Shown here one piece after another: positions 27,080 through 36,930 of a stretch of 64,000 nt of DNA; the stretch's first letter is position 1; every line of letters begins with the position of its first letter. Location of the stretch: positions 1 to 64,000 of the forward strand of contig JADZAP010000006.1 in assembly GCA_020852705.1 (NCBI GenBank), given 5' to 3'. Source of the DNA: Ignavibacteria bacterium (GTDB lineage Bacteria; Bacteroidota; Ignavibacteria; Tepidaquicellales; OLB5). A program made the position numbers and the translations under genes. Under the pieces are notes generated by a model. That model did not search any database. It saw only the letters and a program-made list of their open reading frames with translations, and was not told the DNA's origin.

Positions 27080-27547
27080 TTGAGAAAAAGAACAGCAAAT
27101 AAAAGACACAGAAGCACAGACAGGATATATTCAGATATTCTTGTTGGAAGATTTATAAACTGCATTATGAAAGATGGACTCAAACAAAAAGCTGAAAGAA
27201 TTGTGTATGATGCATTTGATATTATAAAAGAAAAATTGAATGCAGAGCCGATAGATGTTTTTAAGAAAGCAATACATAACTGCGAACCTGCTTTGGAAGT
27301 TCGTTCAAGAAGAGTCGGAGGTTCAAACTATCAGGTTCCAACTGAAGTTAGACCGGAAAGAAGAAAAGCTTTAGCTATTAAATGGATACTTACTTATTCA
27401 AGAGATAAAGCCGGAAAATCTATGGCTGAAAAGCTTGCGGGTGAACTTATGAGTGCCGCTAATAATGAGGGCAGTGCAGTAAAGAAAAAAGAAGATGTGC
27501 ACCGTATGGCTGAAGCGAACAAAGCATTTGCTCATTTCAGATGGTAA
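27080..27547 (+). CDS. rpsG: 30S ribosomal protein S7
   Basis: A 155-residue protein with a TTG start (reads RKRTANKRHRS). It contains the S7 blocks KAIHNCEPALEVRSRRVGGS, YQVPTEVRPERRKALAIKW and HRMAEANKAFAHFRW. It nucleates assembly of the 30S head and binds its own mRNA in other bacteria. Normal length. Second gene of the str operon; fusA follows at 91 bp. Confidence 0.98.
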   Translation: MRKRTANKRHRSTDRIYSDILVGRFINCIMKDGLKQKAERIVYDAFDIIKEKLNAEPIDVFKKAIHNCEPALEVRSRRVGGSNYQVPTEVRPERRKALAIKWILTYSRDKAGKSMAEKLAGELMSAANNEGSAVKKKEDVHRMAEANKAFAHFRW

Positions 27548-27638
27548 TTGTGTAATTGCATCAGTTTAAAAATATGCAGCATTTTGCTGCTTATATTTTT
27601 TGTTTAAACAGAAAACAGGATAGAAAGCATATAGTTTA

Positions 27639-29735
27639 ATGTCAAGAAAAGTTTCATTAGAAAAAACCAGAAATATCGGTATAATGGCTCACATTGATGC
27701 CGGTAAAACCACTACAACAGAAAGAATACTTTATTATACCGGTCGTTTACACAGGATGGGTGAAGTACATGAAGGTGCGGCAACTATGGACTGGATGGAA
27801 CAGGAAAAAGAACGCGGTATCACAATTACCAGCGCTGCAACAACTTGTTTTTGGAAAGATCACAGAATTAATATTATAGATACTCCCGGTCACGTTGATT
27901 TTACCGCAGAGGTTGAACGTTCGTTAAGAGTGCTTGATGGAGCAGTAGCTTTATTCTGTTCGGTTGGCGGTGTTGAACCTCAATCAGAAACTGTTTGGAG
28001 ACAAGCAGATAAATACGGAGTTCCTCGTTTAGCCTTTGTAAATAAGATGGATAGAACCGGCGCTGATTTTTATCATGTTCTTGATATGATGAAAGAAAGA
28101 TTGAAAGCCAATGTTGTTCCATTGCAGCTTCCTGTTGGACAAGGAGATATGTTTGTCGGACAGATTGATCTTATCAGGATGAAAGCGCTTATATACAATG
28201 CTGATACTTTAGGTCAAACCTGGGAAGAGCAGGAAATACCTGCTTCTTTAACCGAAAAAGCAAAGGAATACAGATTAAAATTACTTGAATCGGTTTCTGA
28301 GGTTGATGACACATTGTTAAACAAATTCTTAGATGGACAGGAAATTACTGAAGAAGAAATTAAACGTGTTTTAAGAGAAGCTACATTAAAGGTTAAGATA
28401 ATCCCTGTGCTTTGCGGCTCATCTTTTAAGAACAAAGGTGTTCAAACTTTACTTGATTCTGTAATAGATTATCTGCCTTGTCCTAAAGATATTGGCGAAG
28501 TATGGGGGCATCACGTTCACACTGATGACCATATTACAAGAGAAGTTTCAGATAAAGAAAAATTCTCAGCTCTTGCTTTTAAAATTATGACAGATCCTTT
28601 TGTTGGTAAACTTACTTTCTTCAGAGTTTATTCAGGAATACTGAAATCAGGTTCATATACATATAATTCTGTTTCTGAAAAAAAGGAAAGAGTCGGCAGA
28701 TTGCTGCAAATGCATGCTAATCACCGTGAAGATATAGATGAAGTGCATGCCGGTGATATTGCTGCTGCTATTGGTTTAAAAAATACAAAGACAGGCGATA
28801 CATTGTGCGATGAAGGTGATCCAATTATTCTGGAAAGAATGACTTTCCCTGACCCTGTTATTTCTATTGCTATTGAACCAAAAACCAAAGCCGATCAGGA
28901 TAGGTTATCTGAATCACTTGGAAAATTAGCTGATGAAGATCCTACATTAAAAATCTCAACCAATGAAGAAACAGGTCAGACAATACTTGCAGGTATGGGC
29001 GAACTTCATCTTGAAATTATTGTTGACAGATTAAAGAGAGAATTTAAAGTTGATGCAAATATTGGGAAACCCCAGGTTGCATACAAGGAAACTATTACCA
29101 AGAAAGTTGAACAGGAAGGCAAATTTATCCGTCAATCAGGCGGTAAAGGTCAGTTTGGTCATGTTTGGATTACAATTGAACCGAATGAAAAAGGTAAAGG
29201 GTTTGTATTTGAAAATAAAATCGTAGGCGGTGCTATACCCAGAGAGTTTATAAAACCTGTTGAGCATGGAATTGAAGAAGCTATGAAAAATGGAGTTCTA
29301 GCAGGCTATCCTGTTGAAGATATCAAAGCAACACTTTTTGATGGATCTTTCCATGATGTTGACTCTTCAGAAATGGCATTTAAGATTGCCGGATCTATGG
29401 CATTTAAAGCCGGTGCTTTAAAGGCAGGTCCGGTTATACTTGAACCTATTATGAAGGTTGAAGTTACAACTCCAGAAGAATATATGGGTGATATTATGGG
29501 AGATCTTAGCTCACGCAGAGGAAAAATTGAAGGTATGTCTCAGCGTGCTGACGCTCAGGTTATACGAGCAATGGTACCGCTCTCTGAAATGTTCGGTTAT
29601 GCTACTCAGATGCGTTCTATGACACAGGGACGTGCAATCTATAATATGGAAACTTCTCATTACGAAGAAGTGCCAAAGAATATCTCAGAACAGATCATTG
29701 AGAAATTTAAAGGTAAAGAATCAGTTAACGCATAA
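27639..29735 (+). CDS. fusA: Elongation factor G
   Basis: A 698-residue translational GTPase that drives translocation. G1 is [14 protein letters not shown]3 DTPGHVDF, G4 NKMD; the switch I region is [19 protein letters not shown]. Domains II-V follow in full, including [11 protein letters not shown] and [20 protein letters not shown], and the end is [19 protein letters not shown]. The length and motifs are of the housekeeping EF-G type. In the usual order tuf would follow directly; here a tRNA gene and a structured stretch intervene. Confidence 0.98.
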   Translation: MSRKVSLEKTRNIGIMAHIDAGKTTTTERILYYTGRLHRMGEVHEGAATMDWMEQEKERGITITSAATTCFWKDHRINIIDTPGHVDFTAEVERSLRVLDGAVALFCSVGGVEPQSETVWRQADKYGVPRLAFVNKMDRTGADFYHVLDMMKERLKANVVPLQLPVGQGDMFVGQIDLIRMKALIYNADTLGQTWEEQEIPASLTEKAKEYRLKLLESVSEVDDTLLNKFLDGQEITEEEIKRVLREATLKVKIIPVLCGSSFKNKGVQTLLDSVIDYLPCPKDIGEVWGHHVHTDDHITREVSDKEKFSALAFKIMTDPFVGKLTFFRVYSGILKSGSYTYNSVSEKKERVGRLLQMHANHREDIDEVHAGDIAAAIGLKNTKTGDTLCDEGDPIILERMTFPDPVISIAIEPKTKADQDRLSESLGKLADEDPTLKISTNEETGQTILAGMGELHLEIIVDRLKREFKVDANIGKPQVAYKETITKKVEQEGKFIRQSGGKGQFGHVWITIEPNEKGKGFVFENKIVGGAIPREFIKPVEHGIEEAMKNGVLAGYPVEDIKATLFDGSFHDVDSSEMAFKIAGSMAFKAGALKAGPVILEPIMKVEVTTPEEYMGDIMGDLSSRRGKIEGMSQRADAQVIRAMVPLSEMFGYATQMRSMTQGRAIYNMETSHYEEVPKNISEQIIEKFKGKESVNA

Positions 29736-29918
29736 TTTTTTGTATAGAAATAAAGATTCAAATTAAGATATAAAGTTTTAAGCAAAATCGTTCTTTAAAA
29801 TAAGTTTAGGGTCAATCTTTAATTAGATCACCCGCCAAAGATCAGGCGAAAAAGCTGCTTTGTAAAACAAACTGTATATAAAGAGTCTTTAAATACAGAT
29901 TGTTTCCTCTGAACTACT

Positions 29919-29992
29919 GGGCCAGTAGCTCAGGTGGTTAGAGCACGCGCCTTATAAGCGCGGGGTGGGAGGTTCAAATCCTCCCTGGCCCA
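29919..29992 (+). tRNA. tRNA-Ile with anticodon UAU
   Basis: A 74-nt cloverleaf. Acceptor GGGCCAG pairs with CTGGCCC (29985-29991); the D arm is GCTC/GAGC. The anticodon stem CGCGC/GCGCG (29946-29950 and 29958-29962) has the 7-nt loop CTTATAA, so the anticodon is UAU (29953-29955) and reads AUA. The T arm is GGAGG/CCTCC with loop TTCAAAT. The discriminator is A (29992) and CCA is not encoded. Most bacteria read AUA with a CAU-anticodon tRNA modified to lysidine by TilS, so a UAU anticodon is unusual. It lies between fusA and tuf on the same strand. Confidence 0.93.
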
Positions 29993-30021
29993 CTTTAAAC
30001 TTAATGAAGTTTAAACAACTT

Positions 30022-30070
30022 GGTTCACCCTGCTAAAAGCATAAGGGTGGGGGTTTCCCGAAGTGAATCC
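30022..30070 (+). promoter_or_regulatory. Possible structured RNA between tRNA-Ile and tuf
   Basis: GC-rich for this genome. CACCCT (30026-30031) can pair with AGGGTG (30044-30049 region), or the overlapping TTCAC (30024-30028) with GTGAA (30063-30067); GGG TTT CCC (about 30051-30059) is a third small hairpin. The first two exclude each other, as in a switching leader. It could also be a processing structure for the tRNA. No known riboswitch family is recognised. Confidence 0.35.
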
Positions 30071-30181
30071 TACGGAGCAAATCCTAACAAACCAAATAAA
30101 TTAAGAAATAAGTTAAAAAATAATCATTTTATAAGTAAACAAAACCAAAAAAATATAAATCATTAGGAGATACAATTAAAA

Positions 30182-31417
30182 ATGGCTAAAGAAAAATTCG
30201 ATAGAAGTAAGCCGCACGTGAACATCGGAACAATTGGTCACGTAGATCATGGTAAGACAACGCTTACCGCTGCTATCACAATGGCACTTGCAAAAAAAGG
30301 TAAAGCTAAAGTAAGAGCATTTGATTCAATTGATAATGCACCTGAAGAAAAAGCAAGAGGTATTACGATTGCAACTGCTCACGTTGAATATGAAACAGAA
30401 AAAAGACATTATGCTCATGTTGACTGTCCGGGTCACGCAGATTATGTTAAAAATATGATCACAGGTGCAGCACAGATGGACGGTGCTATACTTGTAGTTG
30501 CAGCAAATGACGGTGCAATGCCGCAAACTAAAGAGCATATTCTTTTAGCAAGGCAGGTTGGTGTGCCCAGAATTGTTGTATTCCTGAATAAAGTAGATAT
30601 GATTTATGAACAGGAAAAATCTGCTGAAGATGCTGAGCTTCTGCTTGAAGTTGTTGAATCAGAATTACGAGATATATTAACAAGTTTCGAATTCCCCGGA
30701 GATGAAATTCCAATAATTCGCGGTAGTGCATTAAAAGCGATGGAAGCTGGAATTAAAGAGGGTTCTTCTGTTGATGACCCTGCATTAAAATGTATCTATG
30801 ACTTAATGGATGCAGTTGATAACTATGTGCCTGAACCAACCCGCGAGACTGATAAACCATTTCTTATGTCAGTTGAAGATGTATTTTCAATTACCGGACG
30901 CGGAACTGTTGCAACCGGGCGTGTTGAAAGAGGAAAATGCAAGATGGGAGATGAAGTTGAACTTATTGGCTTAGGACAGCATAAGAAAACTGTTGTAACA
31001 GGCATTGAAATGTTCCAGAAGGAACTTGATGAAGGTTTGGCAGGTGATAATCTTGGTATGCTTTTAAGAGGTGTTGATAAAAAAGATATTGAGCGCGGAA
31101 TGGTAATTGCAAAACCCGGTTCAATTACCCCCCATAAAATATTCAATTGTCAGGTTTATGTACTTTCAAAAGAAGAAGGTGGACGTCATACTCCGTTTTT
31201 TGGTAACTATCGTCCTCAGTTTTACTTCAGAACAACTGACGTTACAGGTGTTGTTAATCTGCCCGAAGGCGTACAGATGGTAATGCCGGGTGATAACGTT
31301 GATAACTTAAAGGTTGAACTTATTACTCCGATTGGTATGGAAGAAGGATTAAGGTTCGCTATTCGTGAAGGCGGCAGAACTGTTGGTGCAGGTGTTGTAA
31401 CAAAAATTATTGAATAA
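30182..31417 (+). CDS. tuf: Elongation factor Tu
   Basis: A 411-residue GTPase that delivers aminoacyl-tRNA. G1 is GHVDHGKT (19-26), G3 DCPGH, G4 NKVD; domain II ([16 protein letters not shown]) and domain III ([24 protein letters not shown]) are complete. It is about 15 residues longer than E. coli EF-Tu, mainly from roughly 8 extra residues after [12 protein letters not shown] (about 187-200), at the end of the G domain. Switch I reads [14 protein letters not shown], with A-A where N-S is common. AGGAG lies about 12 bp before the ATG. It heads the tuf-rpsJ-rplC-rplD-rplW group. Confidence 0.98.
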   Translation: MAKEKFDRSKPHVNIGTIGHVDHGKTTLTAAITMALAKKGKAKVRAFDSIDNAPEEKARGITIATAHVEYETEKRHYAHVDCPGHADYVKNMITGAAQMDGAILVVAANDGAMPQTKEHILLARQVGVPRIVVFLNKVDMIYEQEKSAEDAELLLEVVESELRDILTSFEFPGDEIPIIRGSALKAMEAGIKEGSSVDDPALKCIYDLMDAVDNYVPEPTRETDKPFLMSVEDVFSITGRGTVATGRVERGKCKMGDEVELIGLGQHKKTVVTGIEMFQKELDEGLAGDNLGMLLRGVDKKDIERGMVIAKPGSITPHKIFNCQVYVLSKEEGGRHTPFFGNYRPQFYFRTTDVTGVVNLPEGVQMVMPGDNVDNLKVELITPIGMEEGLRFAIREGGRTVGAGVVTKIIE

Positions 31418-31454
31418 TAAATAAGGTCATAAATAAGGCAGGTAAAGAAATAAC

Positions 31455-31763
31455 TTGGCAACACAGAAAATAAGGATAAAATTAAAGTCATACGACCACA
31501 GACTTATTGATAAGTGGACTGACAGAATAATTAAGACTATAAAATCAACCGGCGGAGTGGTATCGGGTCCGATACCACTTCCGACACGGAAGGCTGTTTA
31601 CACTGTTTTAAGGTCTCCGCATGTTGATAAAAAATCCAGAGAGCAGTTCGAGATACGTTCTCATAAGCGTGTAATTGATATTCTGAATTCTAACAAGAAA
31701 ACAGTTGATGCACTTACAAAGCTTGACCCTCCGGGCGGTGTTTACATTGAAATCAAAACTTAA
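31455..31763 (+). CDS. rpsJ: 30S ribosomal protein S10
   Basis: A 102-residue protein with a TTG start ([20 protein letters not shown]). Typical S10 blocks are [20 protein letters not shown] and [14 protein letters not shown]. Part of the 30S head; also the NusE transcription factor that links to NusB/NusG. It lies 37 bp after tuf and begins the S10 operon order. Confidence 0.98.
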   Translation: MATQKIRIKLKSYDHRLIDKWTDRIIKTIKSTGGVVSGPIPLPTRKAVYTVLRSPHVDKKSREQFEIRSHKRVIDILNSNKKTVDALTKLDPPGGVYIEIKT

Positions 31764-31784
31764 GCAAAGGATACATAGAATATA

Positions 31785-32408
31785 ATGAAAGGCTTATTAG
31801 GAAGAAAATTAGGCATGACCTCGGTGTTTACCGATGATGGTCATAGTGTACCATGCACTTTAATAGAAGCAGGTCCATGCTATGTTACTGCAGTTAAAAC
31901 TAAAGATAGTGATGGTTATACAGCATTACAGCTTGGTTTTACTGAAAGAAAAGAAAAAAGACTGGCAAAGCCCCAAGCTAAGAATTTTAAGAAAAAGAAC
32001 CTGCCACTTTTAAGATTTCTGAAAGAAATCAGAAATTATGAAGGTGCTGAAGAATTCAAAATTGGTGATGTGCTTAATGCTGATATCTTTAAATCCGGTG
32101 ATACTGTTAAAGTAACATCAAAAAGCAAAGGTAAAGGATTTCAAGGTGTTGTTAAACGGCATGGATTTGGAGGCGGTTCAGTTACCCACGGACAAAGTGA
32201 CAGATTAAGAGCTCCGGGCTCTATTGGTGCAAGTTCCTATCCGTCTCGTGTTTTCAAAGGACAAAGAATGGCAGGTAGAACAGGTGGTAATCAGGTTAGC
32301 ATACGTAATCTTCAGGTTGTAAAAGTTATTCCTGAATCAAATTTAATTTTAATAAAAGGAGCAGTACCCGGAGCAATTTCAGGTATTGTTGAAATATACA
32401 AAAGTTAG
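31785..32408 (+). CDS. rplC: 50S ribosomal protein L3
   Basis: A 207-residue protein starting MKGLLGRKLGMTSVFTDDG. The central loop that approaches the peptidyl transferase centre is visible: KGFQGVVKRHGFGGGSVTHG and GSIGASSYPSRVFKGQRMAG. Normal length. It follows rpsJ at 21 bp and precedes rplD at about 47 bp, the conserved S10-operon order. Confidence 0.98.
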   Translation: MKGLLGRKLGMTSVFTDDGHSVPCTLIEAGPCYVTAVKTKDSDGYTALQLGFTERKEKRLAKPQAKNFKKKNLPLLRFLKEIRNYEGAEEFKIGDVLNADIFKSGDTVKVTSKSKGKGFQGVVKRHGFGGGSVTHGQSDRLRAPGSIGASSYPSRVFKGQRMAGRTGGNQVSIRNLQVVKVIPESNLILIKGAVPGAISGIVEIYKS

Positions 32409-32455
32409 ATAGTTTTAAAAATATTTATTTGCCAAATAATAAAGTTAATCATAAG

Positions 32456-33085
32456 ATGCAATTAAGCGTATTTAAAATAGACGGAACCGAATCAAATGAA
32501 AAGATTGATCTTCCTTCAAATGTATTTGAAATAGAACCGAACCACCACCTTATATATCAGGCGGTTAGAACTTTTCTATCAAACCAGAGACAGGGTACCC
32601 ACAAAACAAAAGAGAGAAGTGAAGTTGCAGGAGGCGGTAAGAAACCCTGGAAACAAAAAGGAAGAGGTACTGCTAGAGCAGGAACAACCCGTTCACCCGT
32701 TTGGGTAGGTGGTGGTACAGTACACGGTCCCAGACCGCATACTTATAAACTTTCAATGACCAAAAAATCTGCTCAGCTAGCAAGAAAGAGTGCTTTAAGC
32801 TTGAAAGCAAAAAACGGTGAAATAATGGTTGTTGAAGATATTAATTTTGAGAAACCAAAAACAAAAGATTTCAGTTTAATATTAAAGAACCTGAAAATTG
32901 ACAGGAAAAAAGTTCTGATGCTTACAACTCAGAATAATGATAATGTCTATAAGTCTGGCAGAAATATTGCTAAAGTTAATATAGTTAACGCATCAAATGC
33001 TGCAACGTATGACTTAGTTAATAATCAGTTTATTCTTATTCAGAAAAGTGCTGTTGATGAACTGTGCAAACCTTTTATTAAATAA
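32456..33085 (+). CDS. rplD: 50S ribosomal protein L4
   Basis: About 209 residues. I place the start at ATG 32456 because the L4 family begins right there (MQLSVFKIDG); an in-frame TTG at 32429 would add 9 residues without better support. The exit-tunnel loop is RQGTHKTKERSEVAGGGKKP then WKQKGRGTARAGTTRSPVW. L4 lines the exit tunnel and, in enterobacteria, autoregulates the S10 operon; whether that holds here is unknown. Normal length. Confidence 0.95.
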   Translation: MQLSVFKIDGTESNEKIDLPSNVFEIEPNHHLIYQAVRTFLSNQRQGTHKTKERSEVAGGGKKPWKQKGRGTARAGTTRSPVWVGGGTVHGPRPHTYKLSMTKKSAQLARKSALSLKAKNGEIMVVEDINFEKPKTKDFSLILKNLKIDRKKVLMLTTQNNDNVYKSGRNIAKVNIVNASNAATYDLVNNQFILIQKSAVDELCKPFIK

Positions 33086-33128
33086 TTTCCTTATTTAAAA
33101 TAAATTTTAAAGAGAGCAAATTGATACA

Positions 33129-33428
33129 ATGGTAAGAAGTATATTAATAAAACCGGTAATAACCGAAAAAATGACCTTGCTTCAGGAGCAAAAGAACCAG
33201 TATGCTTTTGAGGTAGATATAAACGCTACCAAGGTTGCTATTAAAAATGCTGTACAATCTAAGTTCAACGTTAAGGTTGAAAGCATTAGAACGGTTGTTG
33301 CAAAAGGTAAGCGTAAATCTCAATTTACCAAAAGAGGCAGGTATGAAGGATTTAGAGCTAACAAAAAAAGGGCAATTATTACATTAGCTAAAGATAATAA
33401 GATCGATCTTTTTGAAACCGCTTCATAG
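33129..33428 (+). CDS. rplW: 50S ribosomal protein L23
   Basis: A 99-residue protein beginning MVRSILIKPVITEKMTLLQE, with FEVDINATKVAIKNAVQSKF and VESIRTVVAKGKRKSQFTKRG. L23 surrounds the tunnel exit and docks trigger factor and SRP. It is the last gene of this half of the S10 operon. rplB should follow in the normal order, but the primary sigma gene starts 73 bp downstream and rplB is 25 kb away. Confidence 0.98.
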   Translation: MVRSILIKPVITEKMTLLQEQKNQYAFEVDINATKVAIKNAVQSKFNVKVESIRTVVAKGKRKSQFTKRGRYEGFRANKKRAIITLAKDNKIDLFETAS

Positions 33429-33501
33429 GTTGATAGTTGTTTTTGTTCCAATATTTTAATACACCCTAAATTTTTATAAATTAACCATTTTATTACTGTC
33501 T

Positions 33502-34368
33502 ATGAAAATTGGCAAACAATTTACAAACAGAGAATCCCAGTCGATTGATAAGTACCTTCAGGAAATTGGGAAAGTTGAGCTCTTAGATGTTGAAGAAGAA
33601 ATTGATCTTGCAAAGAAGATTAAATACGGTAATGATAAGGAAAAGCAAAAAGCCCTTGAAAAACTAACAAAAGCAAATTTACGGTTTGTTGTAAGTGTGG
33701 CAAAACAATACCAAAATCAAGGACTTGCCTTAGGTGATTTAATTAATGAAGGAAACCTTGGATTAATTAAAGCTGCAAAAAGATTTGATGAAACCAGAGG
33801 TTTTAAATTTATCTCTTATGCCGTTTGGTGGATAAGGCAATCAATACTTCAGGCGCTTGCTGAACAATCCAGAATTGTAAGACTTCCGCTTAACAGAGTT
33901 GGTGCTCTAAATAAAATTGGAAAAGCTTACAGCACTCTTGAACAGGAATTTGAAAGAGAACCCAGTCCGGATGAGTTAGCAGAACAGCTTGATATGTCAT
34001 TGTATGAAGTTTCAGATACTCTGAAAATATCAGGAAGACATCTTTCTATTGATGCACCTTTTGTACATGGTGAAGACAGCAAACTTGTTGATGTAATGCC
34101 AAATCAAAATCAGCCGCTCCCGGATAATAAACTTATTAAAGAGTCGTTAAATATTGAAATTCAACGAGCTTTAAACACATTAAATCATAGAGAGCGTGAC
34201 GTATTGAAGCTTTATTATGGTTTAGATCAGGAAAATCCTTTAACCCTTGAAGAAATCGGTGAAAAGTTTAAACTGACACGTGAACGTGTAAGACAGATAA
34301 AAGAAAAAGCCATCCGCAGACTTAAACATGCTTCCAAAAGCAAACAATTAAAAACTTATTTAGGTTAA
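33502..34368 (+). CDS. rpoD: Primary sigma factor, short Bacteroidota type
   Basis: A 288-residue sigma-70 factor without region 1.1, starting [20 protein letters not shown]. Region 2 is [20 protein letters not shown] ... [20 protein letters not shown]. Region 3 and region 4 follow, the latter with [20 protein letters not shown] as the helix-turn-helix. This short form is the housekeeping sigma of Bacteroidota and relatives and recognises TTG/TAnnTTTG promoters such as those before rpsL and rplB. Its location directly after rplW is unusual. A hairpin that overlaps its last codons may terminate transcription. Confidence 0.93.
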   Translation: MKIGKQFTNRESQSIDKYLQEIGKVELLDVEEEIDLAKKIKYGNDKEKQKALEKLTKANLRFVVSVAKQYQNQGLALGDLINEGNLGLIKAAKRFDETRGFKFISYAVWWIRQSILQALAEQSRIVRLPLNRVGALNKIGKAYSTLEQEFEREPSPDELAEQLDMSLYEVSDTLKISGRHLSIDAPFVHGEDSKLVDVMPNQNQPLPDNKLIKESLNIEIQRALNTLNHRERDVLKLYYGLDQENPLTLEEIGEKFKLTRERVRQIKEKAIRRLKHASKSKQLKTYLG

Positions 34369-34380
34369 AAATAAGTTTTT
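34351..34380 (+). terminator. AT-rich hairpin overlapping the rpoD stop
   Basis: AAAACTTATTT (34351-34361) is the exact complement of AAATAAGTTTT (34369-34379) with a 7-nt loop, ending in a five-T run. The stop codon lies in the loop region, so the terminator uses coding sequence. Confidence 0.55.
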
Positions 34381-34452
34381 ATAATCAGTTGATTTTTCTG
34401 GTAATATTGTACTAATTTTAAATAGTTAAACTGCCTCCATCATTTTAAATTC

Positions 34453-36198
34453 ATGAAATTAAAGTTTATTTTTAGAAGTTTTCTATTAACTTGTATAACT
34501 TTTATTCTGGCACTAAACTGCGGAAAGAAATCCGGCGGAGAAAATTTTACTGAACTTAAGGGCGGAATTAAAGGCGGTGGTATTTTTATTGCCAACGAAA
34601 ATGAAAATATCAGAAGTCTTGACCCTGTCGGAATAAATGATGTAGTATCACACCACGTAGCTCACCAGATTTACGATCTTCTTGTTGACCTTGATACAAA
34701 CCTTCAGTTAAAACCAATGCTTGCCAAATCATGGGAAATTTCTCCTGATGGTTTAATATATACATTTCATTTAAGAAATGATGTGTATTTTCAGGATAAC
34801 AAATGTTTCCCTGATGGAAAAGGCAGAAAGTTTCTAGCATCTGATGTTGAATACTCATTTAAAAGAGTACTGGATCCTAGAACCGGAAGCCTTGGATTTG
34901 ATTTCTACAGGAATTATGTTAAGGGTGCTAAAGAGTTTAACGATGAAATAACCAAAGCAACCAATGAAAAACGAGAACCTAAATTTACTTCAATTGAAGG
35001 ATATAAAGCACTTGACGATACCACATTTCAAATAACATTACTAAAACCTTTTGCACCATTTATTAATTATATGTGTCTGGGTTTTGCGTATATTGTTCCA
35101 AAAGAAGCAGTAGAAAAATACGGTAAAGATTTCTTTCAGAATCCTGTTGGCACAGGACCTTTTGTTTTTGAAAACTGGACCCCTGATCTTGAAATTAATT
35201 TAAAAAAGAATCCGAATTATTGGTACAAAGATGAGTTTGGTAATAATGTACCTTACCTGGATGGAGTAAAGTTCAGATTTATAAAAGATCTTTCACAACA
35301 ATTACTTGAATTTAAAAACGGTACAATATATGAATCGTACAGGATACCAAATGAACTGTTTAAAACTATTGTAAACGATGATAGAACCCTAACTCCGGAA
35401 TATTCAAATTTCGTAATTCAGAGAAAAACATCACTTTCTACCCAATATTACGGATTTTTGGTAACAAGTAAAGTTTTTTCTGATGTAAGAATTAGACAGG
35501 CATTTAATTATGCAATTGATAGAGATAAAATATTAAAATTTGTTCTGCAAGGTTCGGCAACTGAACCTGCAATTTATGGTATGGTACCTCCTGTGATGCC
35601 TAACTATGATTCTAAAAAAGTTAAGGGATATTCATTTGATCTTGCAAAAGCAAGGCAGCTAATGACTGAAACAGGTTATCCTGATGGGAAGGGATTTCCT
35701 GAGGTAACACTGAACATCAACGAAGGTGGCGGCAGAAATACACAAATTGCAGAAGCAATTCAGGATATGCTGAAAGAAATTGGCGTTACTGTAAAGCTGC
35801 AACTGCTGCAGTTTGCCCAGCATTTAGATAATATTGATGCCGGAAGAAGTGATTTTTACCGGCTGGGATGGAATGCTGATTATCCTGATCCTGAAACATT
35901 TCTGAATCTGTTTTATGGAAAAAATGTTCCTGCAAATCCAAAAGATGTTAGCCCTATAAACAGTTTCAGATATAAAAATCCAAAGTATGATGAATTGTTT
36001 GAAAAAGCAATTGCCACTACAGATGTAAGTGAACGAAACAGACTATATGAAGAAGCTGAACAGATTGCAGTTAATGATGCTGTATGTTTATTTATTTATT
36101 ATGATGAAGACTGGAGGTTAGTACAGAATTTTGTAAGAGGTTTTGCACTTGACCCGATGCACAGAGTCAATATGAGATTTACGTGGCTTGATAAATAA
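34453..36198 (+). CDS. ABC transporter substrate-binding lipoprotein (peptide/SBP_bac_5 family)
   Basis: A 581-residue exported protein. The signal peptide ends in LALNC, so Cys 23 is probably lipidated, although Asn just before it is atypical. The mature protein has the family-5 pattern: IRSLDPVGINDVVSHHVAHQIYDLLVDL, KPMLAKSWEISPDGLIYTFH, a DVEYSFKRVLDP block, GTGPFVFENW and RQAFNYAIDRDKIL. Such proteins bind oligopeptides or sugars for uptake. An NlpC/P60 lipoprotein and a DppB-like permease follow on the same strand. No second permease or ATPase is present locally. Confidence 0.92.
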   Translation: MKLKFIFRSFLLTCITFILALNCGKKSGGENFTELKGGIKGGGIFIANENENIRSLDPVGINDVVSHHVAHQIYDLLVDLDTNLQLKPMLAKSWEISPDGLIYTFHLRNDVYFQDNKCFPDGKGRKFLASDVEYSFKRVLDPRTGSLGFDFYRNYVKGAKEFNDEITKATNEKREPKFTSIEGYKALDDTTFQITLLKPFAPFINYMCLGFAYIVPKEAVEKYGKDFFQNPVGTGPFVFENWTPDLEINLKKNPNYWYKDEFGNNVPYLDGVKFRFIKDLSQQLLEFKNGTIYESYRIPNELFKTIVNDDRTLTPEYSNFVIQRKTSLSTQYYGFLVTSKVFSDVRIRQAFNYAIDRDKILKFVLQGSATEPAIYGMVPPVMPNYDSKKVKGYSFDLAKARQLMTETGYPDGKGFPEVTLNINEGGGRNTQIAEAIQDMLKEIGVTVKLQLLQFAQHLDNIDAGRSDFYRLGWNADYPDPETFLNLFYGKNVPANPKDVSPINSFRYKNPKYDELFEKAIATTDVSERNRLYEEAEQIAVNDAVCLFIYYDEDWRLVQNFVRGFALDPMHRVNMRFTWLDK

Positions 36199-36318
36199 TG
36201 TATTTTTTTTTAAGATACTGTTATTTTAGTATTACATATACCGTGTTTAGGGTTTTATAAAAATTAATTAATAATTATATTTGTTAAATTTAAATTTATA
36301 TTTAAAGAAAGGAGTAAA

Positions 36319-36927
36319 GTGTATTTGATAAAAAAACATTTTATCATAGGTTTAATAATGATTCCATTTATCATTATAAGTTTTGCTGGTTGTTCAGCAT
36401 CAAGCAGTGATGATGAATATAGCGTAAAAACTAACAAGAAAACCAAGAAAACAGAACAGGTAGCCAGTATAACTGGTATTCAGAAAAAAAGTTTAATTGA
36501 GCAGTCTAATTTAGAGACACTCACAAACATTGTTTCCGAATATTCCAATAATTCTGTTGACAGGGATGCTGTAATGATAAAGATCATTGAGCTCATTAAC
36601 ACCCCATATCTTTGGGGCGGTACAACTACTAACGGAATAGACTGCTCTGCTTTTGTTCAAAGGGTTTTGAAATATGCTTTAGGTATAGATATTCCCAGAA
36701 CATCAATAATGCAGTCAACTGTTGGAGATCCTGTTGAGAGAGAAAATCTACAATTTGGAGATTTGATCTTTTTTAACACAATTGGCAGAAGGATATCTCA
36801 TGTTGGGATATACCTTGGAGAAGGTGTCTTTGCACATTCATCTTCAAGCGGGGGAGTAAAAACCAGCTCGCTTAATGAAGATTATTATAATGCTAAATAT
36901 GTAACTGCAAGACGTGTTATAAAATAA
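36319..36927 (+). CDS. NlpC/P60 peptidoglycan hydrolase lipoprotein
   Basis: About 202 residues. GGAG at 36311-36314 precedes a GTG (36319) and an in-frame TTG (36325); the TTG has better spacing, so the exact start is open. The signal ends in SFAGC, with the lipidated Cys near residue 25. The NlpC/P60 domain has the catalytic Cys109 in NGIDCSAFVQRVL and His161 in RISHVGIYLGEG, with HSSSSGGVKTSSL at the third polar position. Such enzymes cut peptide stems of peptidoglycan. It lies between the substrate-binding lipoprotein and the permease; murein peptide recycling would tie the three together, as inference. Confidence 0.9.
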   Translation: MYLIKKHFIIGLIMIPFIIISFAGCSASSSDDEYSVKTNKKTKKTEQVASITGIQKKSLIEQSNLETLTNIVSEYSNNSVDRDAVMIKIIELINTPYLWGGTTTNGIDCSAFVQRVLKYALGIDIPRTSIMQSTVGDPVERENLQFGDLIFFNTIGRRISHVGIYLGEGVFAHSSSSGGVKTSSLNEDYYNAKYVTARRVIK

Positions 36928-36930
36928 AGC

